This document shows positions 17,476-25,582 of a DNA stretch of 49,363 nucleotides, in pieces; the stretch's first letter is position 1, and the number at the start of each line of letters is the position of its first letter. The notes under the pieces are model-generated. The model was not told the origin of the DNA. It saw only the letters and a list, made by a program, of their open reading frames with translations, and made no database searches. This DNA comes from Oscillospiraceae bacterium. GTDB lineage: Bacteria; Bacillota; Clostridia; Oscillospirales; Ruminococcaceae. A program made the translations under genes and the position numbers. The stretch covers positions 1-49,363 of the forward strand of contig JAFQBT010000139.1 of NCBI GenBank assembly GCA_017399625.1, in the 5' to 3' direction.

Positions 17476-18951
17476 ATGGCTGAAATGGAAAACAACTGGA
17501 AAAGAACAGAATATGAAAGCTGGGAGGAAGCATTCCATGGGCTTGCTCCGGCGGTGCGCCAGCAATCCGTAAGAGTTGCGGCATATACCCAGGCGCTCTA
17601 TCTCAAGGCGTGCGAACTGAAGTTCGGATGCGAAACAAGGGACGGAGCCGAAAGAATGAAGGGAAAATATGCCGACCTTGCCTATAAATGCGGAATGTAT
17701 CACCAGCTTGGAAAGGCGCTTGTTCCTCCGGAATATCAGATCTGGAACAACGGCTTTACCGAAGAGGAAAAGGCGGTTTACAGAAAATATACCTCCGACG
17801 GAAGAGTTCTTGCGGCAGTCCTGCAGGAAAAGGGAAACAAAATCGGAAAACGCAAAGTTGATTTTGCGGAACAGCCCACAAAGAACATTCCCTGGCTCAT
17901 GATCCGCGAAAGCTGCGAACAGCACATGGAAAGATGGGACGGAAAAGGCTTCCCCGCCGGAAGAAACACAACTTCCATAAGCCCCGTTGCACAGATCGTC
18001 GGCATTGCAAAGGAACTTGACCGTCTTGCTTCCGAAACAAAATCCGAAGACCCCTTTGCAGAGGCAATGCAGATCCTCATCGACCAGAGCGGAAGCGCAT
18101 GGAACCCCGCTCTTATAAAAGTTCTCGAGGATTCCCGTTCCAAATGCAGAGCGATTTATAACAAATACATCCACTATACCGCCGCCCTCCCGAAGACCGT
18201 TCCTCTTGTTGAAAAGAAGAAGGACAGACCCATGGGACTTCGCTACAGACCCATGGTCAGCGACGTTGAGGGAAAGGTCGTTGCCTATGAGGCAGTTCCC
18301 TGGTTCGGCGGAGTTCTCGGACAGCCGGGAGAAACCGAACATGCTTACGAAGTTGAGGAAATGCTCGTCCGCAAAAAGATGGTCGAGGATGTTTCGAAAT
18401 ATTTCCTTTACGAAGCGGCGGATGCGGTTCTCAGAATCGAAAACTGCGAACTCGATATAAAATGGGTCATGCTCCAGATGCTGCCCAGCTTCTATCAGCT
18501 CAGCAGCCAGCTCCAGAACTTCAACCAGCTCTTCAAGGACCAGCCGATCCAGAAGGAAAAACTCCTTCTCACTGTTCCGGCGGAACTTGTTGCCGGCGCG
18601 GGAAAAAGCCTTTCGACCCTGATCGAAAGATATCTCCGCAACGGAATAAAGCTTGTGCTTGATGGATATGACCCGGCAAAGCACGGCGAAAAACTCCCGA
18701 TGGAAAGAATCAAAGAGATGGGATTCACCTTTGTCCGCTTCGATGCGGATACATATCTTCAGCAGGAAACCGCAAACGCAATGGGTAATTTCCGTGCCGA
18801 AGGATTTGTCCTTCTCGGCGGAAACGCAGACAGCAGAGAAGCTCTCAGCTGGCTCGAAGCCTGCGGCACCGACTGCATGAGCGGAACGGTTACCGGAATT
18901 ATGGTAAGCGAAGATGAACTTATCCGGGATTCCCTTCTCCGGGAGAGGTAA
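17476..18951 (+). CDS. Degenerate HD-GYP/EAL two-module protein
   Basis: A 491-residue cytoplasmic protein. The N-terminal half (about 15-215) follows the HD-GYP phosphodiesterase plan, but HDxGK reads H76-Q-L-G-K and the GYP loop reads QHMERWDGKGFP (149-160). The metal-binding Asp and one His are therefore lost, while DGxGxP is kept. The C-terminal half (about 255-490) follows the EAL plan, but EAL reads E272-A-V, the DDFG motif reads D396-G-Y-D and the catalytic Lys region reads VRFDAD. Both halves are probably inactive as c-di-GMP phosphodiesterases and may instead sense c-di-GMP or bind partners. ATG 17476 is chosen over TTG 17470 from the spacing to GAGGTG (17460-17465). It lies between two membrane-protein genes, with 6 nt to the next. 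Confidence 0.75.
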   Translation: MAEMENNWKRTEYESWEEAFHGLAPAVRQQSVRVAAYTQALYLKACELKFGCETRDGAERMKGKYADLAYKCGMYHQLGKALVPPEYQIWNNGFTEEEKAVYRKYTSDGRVLAAVLQEKGNKIGKRKVDFAEQPTKNIPWLMIRESCEQHMERWDGKGFPAGRNTTSISPVAQIVGIAKELDRLASETKSEDPFAEAMQILIDQSGSAWNPALIKVLEDSRSKCRAIYNKYIHYTAALPKTVPLVEKKKDRPMGLRYRPMVSDVEGKVVAYEAVPWFGGVLGQPGETEHAYEVEEMLVRKKMVEDVSKYFLYEAADAVLRIENCELDIKWVMLQMLPSFYQLSSQLQNFNQLFKDQPIQKEKLLLTVPAELVAGAGKSLSTLIERYLRNGIKLVLDGYDPAKHGEKLPMERIKEMGFTFVRFDADTYLQQETANAMGNFRAEGFVLLGGNADSREALSWLEACGTDCMSGTVTGIMVSEDELIRDSLLRER

Positions 18952-18957
18952 AATCCT

Positions 18958-20235
18958 ATGAAATTCGATAAATTCAAGCCGAAAGGTAAGAAAGAGCCGG
19001 AAAAGCTTGAAACTTACCTTCTTGCGGCGGATAACCCGGTCGGCAAAGAACAGCTGCGGCCGTTTTTCAAGCGAAAGCGGAGCGGCGAAGTCCTTACGAG
19101 GGAACAGGTCTTTGCAATAAAGCGCGGAAGAAAACTTCTCCGGAAGGAAATGCGCGCACAGGGCATGAAGCGGCGGATAGATTTTGAAATCACCGCCACG
19201 AACATGGGCCTTTATTTTGACCGGAACAAATTATTCTGGCCGTTCTTCCTCTGGCTTATAAGAGACAACACGGTTCTGAAAGTCCTTGCAACAACGGCGG
19301 TAATAACCACCGCGGTTACGGTTTCGGTTCCGGTTGTTGAATATATCCAGCAGATTGTTACGGAATATATTGAAAAAATTGTTGAACAGATCGTCCAGCA
19401 GCAGGTGGAAAAGGAAGTCGACCGATTTACCATCAGCCTTTCGGACGAAATGCTGAACTCCGGCTTCACCCTCAGCGAAACCATCGATTTTGAAAACGCT
19501 TCAACAAACCTTGTTGCGGCGGCGGTCGAAGGCGTTCCCTGTATCTCCATAAGGGACATCCCCCTCGACGTAAACGATTACGAAGGAAGATATCCGGATG
19601 ATTCGTTCTTCGCCTATACCTTCTATTGCCGCTATGAAAGCACCGTTTCCGAACCCATCGATTACGATTGGTCAATCAACATCACCCGTGAGGACGAGGT
19701 TGTTGTGGAAGATCCGGAAACCCTTGAGCAAAGGAGCTATTTTGTTTCCGATGCAATCTGGGTAATGGTCTTCGAGGATAACGAAATGCTTTTCTATGCA
19801 AAGGTCGGCGAGGACGGCGAAATCGAAGCGCTTCCCGCAAAGGATATCACCGACAGAGGATATGAAGGCGGACCGCACATTGACCATGCGAAGAGCCCGG
19901 AAGAGCAGTATGAAATTGTTCAGGAGGGGCATTACTTCGATTATTACCGGGTAAAGCCAATAAGCTACGTTTCGGAAACGGTTGTTGCAAAGGGCAGGAT
20001 GGAAAACGTATTGCCCTTCGATATAAGCGTTTTTGATCCGGAAGCGGAATTTGACCCGGAAAACCCCAACGGCATCCATAAATATACCGTTGTAATATGG
20101 CTCGAGGGCGATGACCCGGAATGCACCGATGCGCTCATCGGCGGCTCCATCGGAATGAACTTCAGCATCAAGTTTGCCGAAGACGAACCCGAGGAGGAAA
20201 CACCCGAAGAAGAAACTCCGGGCGAAGAAGGCTGA
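18958..20235 (+). CDS. Membrane-anchored extracellular protein with C-terminal WLEG motif
   Basis: A 425-residue protein with a basic, Lys/Arg-rich cytoplasmic N-terminus (about 1-90), a hydrophobic segment (about 92-125), a short amphipathic helix (VEYIQQIVTEYIEKIVEQIV) and an extracellular beta-rich domain (about 155-405). Near its end it reads VVIWLEGDDPEC and then NFSIKF. The same WLEGxDxxC motif ends the SipW-type proteins at 23405 and 29218, so this protein shares their fold but keeps an uncleaved anchor. The tail is EEETPEEETPGEEG. It may be the membrane base on which secreted subunits assemble. It follows the HD-GYP/EAL gene by 6 nt. Confidence 0.72.
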   Translation: MKFDKFKPKGKKEPEKLETYLLAADNPVGKEQLRPFFKRKRSGEVLTREQVFAIKRGRKLLRKEMRAQGMKRRIDFEITATNMGLYFDRNKLFWPFFLWLIRDNTVLKVLATTAVITTAVTVSVPVVEYIQQIVTEYIEKIVEQIVQQQVEKEVDRFTISLSDEMLNSGFTLSETIDFENASTNLVAAAVEGVPCISIRDIPLDVNDYEGRYPDDSFFAYTFYCRYESTVSEPIDYDWSINITREDEVVVEDPETLEQRSYFVSDAIWVMVFEDNEMLFYAKVGEDGEIEALPAKDITDRGYEGGPHIDHAKSPEEQYEIVQEGHYFDYYRVKPISYVSETVVAKGRMENVLPFDISVFDPEAEFDPENPNGIHKYTVVIWLEGDDPECTDALIGGSIGMNFSIKFAEDEPEEETPEEETPGEEG

Positions 20236-20238
20236 TTG

Positions 20239-20360
20239 CCTTCCCCTTGAGGGGAAGGTGCCTATCGCGTAAGTGAGGCGGATGAGGTGTGATTCTGCAA
20301 GATGGAATCCCTCCACCGTGCCATACGGCAACGGTCCCCCTCCCTTTAGGCAAGGGAGGC
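20239..20360. repeat. Dispersed palindromic repeats between two cluster genes
   Basis: Contains the hairpin CCTTCCCCTTGAGGGGAAGG, then a unit of the GGAATCCCTCC...CAAGGGAGG family. It shares building blocks with the repeats at 15.8-16.06, 23.1-23.4 and 49.2-49.36 kb. Confidence 0.75.
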
Positions 20361-20618
20361 AAATGAATTGGTTTATGCTTTCCGCTTTTGCTTTAAGTCG
20401 ACAAAAGCAAAAAAGGAATTACATAAAGCTCCGGCGGGAGGTTAAACACGACAAAAACCCAAAATCTTTTTGCCGCCGCGGAAAATTGCTGCGCAGGAAG
20501 GAATTTCCGCTTTTCCTGAATTGGGGTAAGGGAAAAACGGCTTTTCCGGAAAGGCAAGGCGCTTTTTCAAAAAACGGCAGAAAGAAAAAATTTTTTTGAA
20601 AGGAATGAAACAAAAGAC
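20361..20618. other. Intergenic leader before the 780-residue protein gene
   Basis: No convincing gene; the 108-codon frame here is repeat-derived and basic. It holds a hairpin, GCTTTTG/CAAAAGC, near 20386-20410 and A/T-rich runs before the AAAGGAATG ribosome-binding site. No clear promoter was found. Confidence 0.45.
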
Positions 20619-22961
20619 ATGGTAAGTAAATCTCATGCAAAGCGTCGCCAGGACATTAAAACCAAACTTATGGCCGCAATCGCGATGCTTCTTGTATCCT
20701 CCATCATGATGGTATCTTCCACCTATGCATGGTTCACCCTGTCTACCGCACCTGAGGTAACCGGTATCACAACGCAGGTTGGCGCTAACGGTAACCTCGA
20801 AATGGCATTGCTTCCTGCAGATGTCAATGGCACAAGCACCCTTGATGCTGAAGGTTACGGCATCACCTCCGACGTTAACAACTCCATGTATGACGGAAAC
20901 GGCGCACTTAGGGATAATATTAAAGCCGCAAACATCACCTGGGGTAACCTTGTTGACGTAAGCGATGCTTCCTACGGTCTGGATAAACTTAAACTTTATC
21001 CTGCTGCCCTCAATATTACAGGACAGAATACCGACGGAAACGACGTTATTGGTACTACCAATATTCTCAAAACTCCTGTTTACGGAGCAGACGGAAGAGT
21101 TATCGAAGTTACTCCCAACACTGTAGCAGGTACTCTTGCTCAGAACGGAGCGGCATTCTATGCTAACACTGAATATGGTGTTCGCGCAGTTGGTGTTGCT
21201 TCCGGTATGACCGAACGTCAGCTTGCTTTCTCCAGCGCAGCGGGCAACGCAAAAAGCTCGATGGAACAGGCAAGAACCGCAATCGTAAACTCTCTCAGAG
21301 CTAACGGTTCCGATATGGCAAACCTTGCTGTAAAACACGCTAACAACGGTGATGCAGAAGGTTACAGCAAAGCAGAAGTCGGCAAAGTTGTTACCGCAGT
21401 TAAAGACCTCAGAGCAGTTGTAAACCATGTTGACACCGCTTATAAAAATGCTGTTCTTGCTCTTGCTGCATCCGCATTGACCGGAACAGAAGACGTTGTT
21501 TACGAATATGTAAAAGGTCTTGTTGAAGCAGAAAGCTCCACCTTCCCGGGTGTTGCTGCTGCTATTACAAACGGAACCGGCCTTACCGAAGGCGCAACCA
21601 TTCCTGCTGAAATAAGCACCGCTCTCAACACCTATGTCAGCTATTACAACTCTCTCGAAAGCGCTGTTACTGCAGCAGAAGGAAATATCCCTGCAGGTTT
21701 TGATGCTGCTGCTGAAGATACAAAATACACTTGGGCTGATGTAAGAGCGGTAATGGACCCCCTTATGAACACTGAAGAAATGACCTTCAACGGCCTTACC
21801 ATTGATGAAGTCAAAGCTGATATTTCCGGATTCGCAAATTCTGTTTTGGCAAACAACAACAGCGTAACCCTTCTTATGAGCGACGGAAGCGGTGTTTATG
21901 AAACCCTTGCAGACCATGTCGGCGATTATAATGCAGATATCACCATTTCTGTTGTAGTTATCGAAGGCAGCGAGCCTATGTCCGTAAACGGTATTCTTAA
22001 AACCAAGAGCAATGTTGACGAAGCAGGCAATCCTTATGTTCAGGATTTCATCAATGTTGCAAAAGCAGGCGGCGCTCCCAGCAGCGGCAACGCAGCAGAG
22101 AACCCCATCACTGAATATTACGGATATATCATTGACCTTGCATTCCGTACCAACGCAGCAAACTCCAACCTTCTTATCCAGCAGGAAGGCGTTGACCGTA
22201 TTTATAGCGACAACACCGACGCAACCGCTGCAACAATGGGTCACGGCGCTTCCATGACTTTCAGCGCAACCGTTGGTTTCAGCGAAGCAAAAATGATCGA
22301 GCTTATGAAGCATATCAAAATCGTATTCTTCAGACCCGATAGCGGCGAAGTTGTAACCTATGCACAGCTTGATATGGCAAATGCTCAGCAGACTGCGGAA
22401 GGTATTACCGCAAAAATCATGCTCATCGGCGACGGTTCCTATGTAAAAGAAGCTTATAACGCACAGAGCGGCAAAACTTATTACACCAAAGAAACTGTTC
22501 CTACCGAGTACGGCCTTACCACCGATGCTGAAATTAATGAAGACACTACTTATTACACCAGAAGTGATGCAGAGCCTTATACTTATACCGAAGTAGATTC
22601 TCCTGTTGTAGAGGATATCGCAACTTACTATGTAGTAACCGCAAGCGAAGATAAATACACCGCAATTACCGGTGCTCCTGCAGATGGAGTTGATGTTTAT
22701 GTTCTCAGCGAAAAGACCGATATTATGCCTCTCCAGCAGAACACAATCGAACTTCTTTCCGTTCTTGTATATCTTGACGGTGAAACTGTTACCAACGCAG
22801 AAGTCGGTACCGGCACCACTTCCATGACCGGAACCATGAACCTCCAGTTCGCTTCCGACGCAACTCTTGACCCGATGGATTACGCGGCACTCAATCCGAA
22901 TCTTGCTCCCTCAACCCCCGCAACTCCCGGAAACGATGAAGGCGAAGGAGAAGGAAACTGA
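20619..22961 (+). CDS. SipW-dependent exported protein, candidate major fibre subunit
   Basis: A 780-residue protein. A basic start and hydrophobic helix ending TYAWFTLS form a SipW-type signal. Immediately after comes the shared strand motif APEVTGITTQVGANGNLEMAL, also recognisable in the proteins at 23405, 29218 and 35570. ANITWGNLVDVSDASYGLD (about 108-126) is matched closely by the 1489-residue protein. A long Ala-rich helical insert (about 200-400) follows. Near 615-700 are three YYT/YYV-type short repeats. The C-terminal motif VYLDGETVTN...MNLQF (about 716-745) corresponds to WLEG motifs in the others. The acidic Gly/Glu tail has no anchor. It is flanked by repeat-bearing spacers and followed by a strong stem-loop, as expected for an abundant subunit. 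No known family name can be assigned with certainty. Confidence 0.75.
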   Translation: MVSKSHAKRRQDIKTKLMAAIAMLLVSSIMMVSSTYAWFTLSTAPEVTGITTQVGANGNLEMALLPADVNGTSTLDAEGYGITSDVNNSMYDGNGALRDNIKAANITWGNLVDVSDASYGLDKLKLYPAALNITGQNTDGNDVIGTTNILKTPVYGADGRVIEVTPNTVAGTLAQNGAAFYANTEYGVRAVGVASGMTERQLAFSSAAGNAKSSMEQARTAIVNSLRANGSDMANLAVKHANNGDAEGYSKAEVGKVVTAVKDLRAVVNHVDTAYKNAVLALAASALTGTEDVVYEYVKGLVEAESSTFPGVAAAITNGTGLTEGATIPAEISTALNTYVSYYNSLESAVTAAEGNIPAGFDAAAEDTKYTWADVRAVMDPLMNTEEMTFNGLTIDEVKADISGFANSVLANNNSVTLLMSDGSGVYETLADHVGDYNADITISVVVIEGSEPMSVNGILKTKSNVDEAGNPYVQDFINVAKAGGAPSSGNAAENPITEYYGYIIDLAFRTNAANSNLLIQQEGVDRIYSDNTDATAATMGHGASMTFSATVGFSEAKMIELMKHIKIVFFRPDSGEVVTYAQLDMANAQQTAEGITAKIMLIGDGSYVKEAYNAQSGKTYYTKETVPTEYGLTTDAEINEDTTYYTRSDAEPYTYTEVDSPVVEDIATYYVVTASEDKYTAITGAPADGVDVYVLSEKTDIMPLQQNTIELLSVLVYLDGETVTNAEVGTGTTSMTGTMNLQFASDATLDPMDYAALNPNLAPSTPATPGNDEGEGEGN

Positions 22962-23011
22962 TTATCAGGAATCGGCTTAAGATATAATTCTTAAGTGCAA
23001 CCTTAAAAAAT

Positions 23012-23043
23012 ATTCTCCGCTCCGGATTTCCGGAGCGGAGAAT
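23012..23043 (+). promoter_or_regulatory. Strong stem-loop after the 780-residue protein gene, no U-tract
   Basis: A 15-bp arm ATTCTCCGCTCCGGA pairs perfectly with its complement around a very short loop. The sequence after it on the + strand is CCCCAAAAAA, so it is not a normal terminator in this direction. On the - strand it would be followed by T-rich sequence, but no - strand gene is present. It may protect the upstream mRNA. Confidence 0.6.
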
Positions 23044-23081
23044 CCCCAAAAAAGCCCGTTGAGGGCTGCCCTTTGTGTTTT

Positions 23082-23389
23082 TGAAAAAAAGCCTCCCTTG
23101 TCAAAGGGAGGGGGACCGCGAAGCGGTGGAGGGATTCATTCCTCCAGCTGAGAAAAATGCGGAAAGGAAACATACACCTCATCTGACGCGGCATATGCCA
23201 AGCGGCACCTTCTCCTCAAGGAGAAGGCAAAATGCAAAGGGGAACCCGCAACTTTGATTAAATGAAAGATAAATATCCTTTATCTTTTATAAAAGAACGG
23301 AGAGGAAGCCCTCCGGGTTACTTGTTAATCCCTCTTTCGTCTTTTTGCGGCAAGCCGCAAAAATCCACCTTCCCCTCCGGGAAGGCAGA
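23082..23389. repeat. Dispersed palindromic repeats in the spacer
   Basis: Three repeat pieces: GCCTCCCTTGTCAAAGGGAGG through GGGATTC (about 23090-23138), CCTTCTCCTCAAGGAGAAGG (about 23209-23228), and AATCCCTCTTTCGTC with a TTTTTGCGGC/GCCGCAAAAA hairpin (about 23327-23385). Between them an AT-rich hairpin AAAGATAAA/TTTATCTTT (23265-23287) is followed by CTTTTATAAAAG. Confidence 0.7.
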
Positions 23390-23404
23390 GAAAGGAGAAC
23401 GCCG

Positions 23405-24487
23405 TTGGTAAAAAAAGAACACGTTAAAAAGAAGGCGAAGCGGACAATCATCTATTTCTATATGATTCTGATCCTGCTGGTGCTGACTGTAACGGCTTCA
23501 TATACATGGTTCAGCATTTCCCGAACGCCGAAGGTCAGTAACATGAACGTCTATATTACAACCCAGCCGGGACTCGAAATGTCCATCGATAAGGAAGAAT
23601 GGCTTCTCCAGCTGGATTTCTGGGAGGCGGTCAACGCAACCACCGAACAGAACCCGGATAAGGAACGCCCGGTTCTCCGTCCGGTAACCTGGTCGGAAGT
23701 GAACAAATGCTTCTATGCGGCGGCCTATGGCGCCGACGGAAGGCTGAAGCCTTACCGGGACTGGCACGTTCTTTCGGACGAACGCAACGCAAACAAGCAG
23801 AATTTTGAAGGATATTACATAAAAGCAACGGTTTTCATGCGAAGCGGACAGAATGCGGAAATAACCCTTTCTCCCGCGGTGGAAGTCAACGACGGAATCG
23901 ACGGTTCCGGAACCTATGTCCGGGGAATCCCGGTCTGGAACCCGGGTTATTACGTCGAGGAAGAGGATGACGACGGAAATATCCTCCATAAACTGGTCGG
24001 TTTCGGGCACGATAACTCCGGTCTCGGTGCCGAAAACGCGATACGCGTCGGTTTCCTTGTAACCCATCTCGTTCAGAGCGAGGAAGGGGAATATCTCCCG
24101 GATGAGGAAAGGGAACCGGAATTCTTCATCTATGAACCAAACTGCAACATCGGGCTTTCCGGCGAAAGGGAATATATTCCCACCCCGAGCATGGACGAAA
24201 CAGAAACCCTTGTTCCTCCGGAACGGCTGATTCTCCAGACCGCCACAACCTGGACCGAAGCTGACCCCATCGAAAACGGAGTGGTCATCCATACTTTCGG
24301 CGAACTTCTTGAACCGCCGACGATTTTTAAAATCGAAGCGGGCGAAATCGTCCAGGTGGATCTGTATTTCTGGCTCGAAGGGCAGGATATCGATTGTCTC
24401 AACAGCGGAAGCGAAGCCCAGATCCAGGCGAACCTCCAGTTCTCCGGAACAACCGAAAGCCAGAGCGGTTTTGTAAAAATTGAGTAA
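23405..24487 (+). CDS. SipW-dependent exported protein with WLEG motif
   Basis: A 360-residue protein. The start is TTG 23405, because AAAGGAG (23391-23397) lies 7 nt before it; the longer frame from 23345 would translate repeat DNA. The N-terminus is very basic, followed by a hydrophobic helix ending TASYTWFSISRTPKVS. This is the SipW-type pattern, then the shared strand ending PGLEMSI. The beta-rich body has ENAIRVGFLV, a string also seen as AAIRVGFLA in the protein at 29218. The C-terminal motif is YFWLEGQDIDC with LQFSG following. It has no cell-wall anchor. The SipW-like peptidase gene begins 76 nt downstream. Confidence 0.75.
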   Translation: MVKKEHVKKKAKRTIIYFYMILILLVLTVTASYTWFSISRTPKVSNMNVYITTQPGLEMSIDKEEWLLQLDFWEAVNATTEQNPDKERPVLRPVTWSEVNKCFYAAAYGADGRLKPYRDWHVLSDERNANKQNFEGYYIKATVFMRSGQNAEITLSPAVEVNDGIDGSGTYVRGIPVWNPGYYVEEEDDDGNILHKLVGFGHDNSGLGAENAIRVGFLVTHLVQSEEGEYLPDEEREPEFFIYEPNCNIGLSGEREYIPTPSMDETETLVPPERLILQTATTWTEADPIENGVVIHTFGELLEPPTIFKIEAGEIVQVDLYFWLEGQDIDCLNSGSEAQIQANLQFSGTTESQSGFVKIE

Positions 24488-24503
24488 GTCATATTAGCAG
24501 TAA

Positions 24504-24533
24504 TTGCAAACGCAGGTATTGCTTTTATATAAA
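24504..24533 (+). promoter_or_regulatory. Candidate internal promoter before the first SipW gene
   Basis: TTGCAA (24504-24509) and TATAAA (24528-24533) are separated by 18 bp, in the only AT-rich gap between 23405 and 31343. It could drive the peptidase, AAA+ and coiled-coil genes separately from the upstream subunits. Confidence 0.4.
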
Positions 24534-24563
24534 TGTCTTTTTAAGAAGGGAGCGACCCAAAAA

Positions 24564-25550
24564 ATGAAAAAAGAGAAAGAACAAATAGCAGCACCCGTTT
24601 CTCCGGAACAGGAAGAGGAAATAGTTGTTGTTGAGGAAGAAAGCAAAGGCAAAAAAGCCCTGAACATGGTTGTAAACATTGTTCTCGTTGTTGCAATCGC
24701 CCTCGCAGCAGTCTGCACCTATGCTTCCTATGTTTCAACTTCCGGAAACGGCGTTCCGAACATCTTCGGAATTCGCATCTTCTCTATCCAGACCGAATCC
24801 ATGTACCCCACCCTTTTGCCCGGCGACCTTATTTTTGATACCGGCGTCAAGGATCCGTCCGAACTGAGAAGAGACGACATCATTACCTATTGGACCGTTA
24901 TCAACGGCGAACGCGTTCTCAACACCCATAGAGTTCACGAAATTTATGATGGCGGCGGCTATCTTATTTTCTCCACCAAGGGTGATAACAACACCTCGGC
25001 CGACCCCCTTACCGTTCATGAATCCGAAATCGTCGGTAAATATTCCTTCCGCGTCCCCGGCGTCGGAAAGGTTTTCGATTATCTCCAGACGAGCACCGGC
25101 TTCCTTATTGTAATCGTAATACCTGTATTCCTTTTCTTCCTGTTCCATCTTGTCCAGTTCTTCCGCGTTCTCTTCGAATATCAGAACGTAAAGAACCGCA
25201 TCAAATTTGAGCAGGAACGCGGCCGCACCGAAGACCTTATCGATCAGGAACAGAAACGCCAGTCCGAAGCCCAGGCTGCGGCAAGAGCAAAAATGGAAGA
25301 AGAAATCCGCGAAAGACTCAGGGCGGAAATCATGGCTTCCATGGCGGCCCAGGCAGCGGCTGCTCCCGCTCCCGCACCGGCAGAACCTGCTCCCGCTCCC
25401 GCACCGAAGGAAGAACCCACTCCCGCTGTAACGGAGGAAAAACCGGCAGAAGAACCTGCTGAGGAAGCTCCCGCAGAGGAAATCGTTGCGGAAGAAGTTC
25501 CGGAAGAGGAACCGGCAGAAGAAAAAACGGAGGAAACCGCAGAAGTCTGA
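24564..25550 (+). CDS. sipW: SipW-like signal peptidase (ER/archaeal S26B type) with long acidic tail
   Basis: A 328-residue enzyme with a cytoplasmic acidic start, a membrane helix (about 33-58), a catalytic domain, a second membrane helix (about 180-205) and a long cytoplasmic tail. The nucleophile is Ser79 (TESMYPTLLPGD). The general base is His122 (LNTHRVHE) rather than Lys, and Asp141 lies in KGDNN. These mark the SipW/ER class, which in Bacillus matures TasA and TapA. The tail has a Glu/Arg coiled coil (about 215-270) and then Ala-Pro and Pro-Glu-Ala repeats (about 275-328), absent from Bacillus SipW. ATG 24564 is chosen because the upstream in-frame ATG (24504) overlaps the promoter-like region. 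Its likely substrates are the neighbouring exported proteins. Confidence 0.9.
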   Translation: MKKEKEQIAAPVSPEQEEEIVVVEEESKGKKALNMVVNIVLVVAIALAAVCTYASYVSTSGNGVPNIFGIRIFSIQTESMYPTLLPGDLIFDTGVKDPSELRRDDIITYWTVINGERVLNTHRVHEIYDGGGYLIFSTKGDNNTSADPLTVHESEIVGKYSFRVPGVGKVFDYLQTSTGFLIVIVIPVFLFFLFHLVQFFRVLFEYQNVKNRIKFEQERGRTEDLIDQEQKRQSEAQAAARAKMEEEIRERLRAEIMASMAAQAAAAPAPAPAEPAPAPAPKEEPTPAVTEEKPAEEPAEEAPAEEIVAEEVPEEEPAEEKTEETAEV

Positions 25551-25582
25551 GATTTCCCTCCGGGAAAAAACAGGTGTAAAGC

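Noticed and set aside
20273-20599. 108-codon frame before the 780-residue protein gene
   Set aside because: It is mostly repeat-derived, very basic, and lacks a ribosome-binding site.
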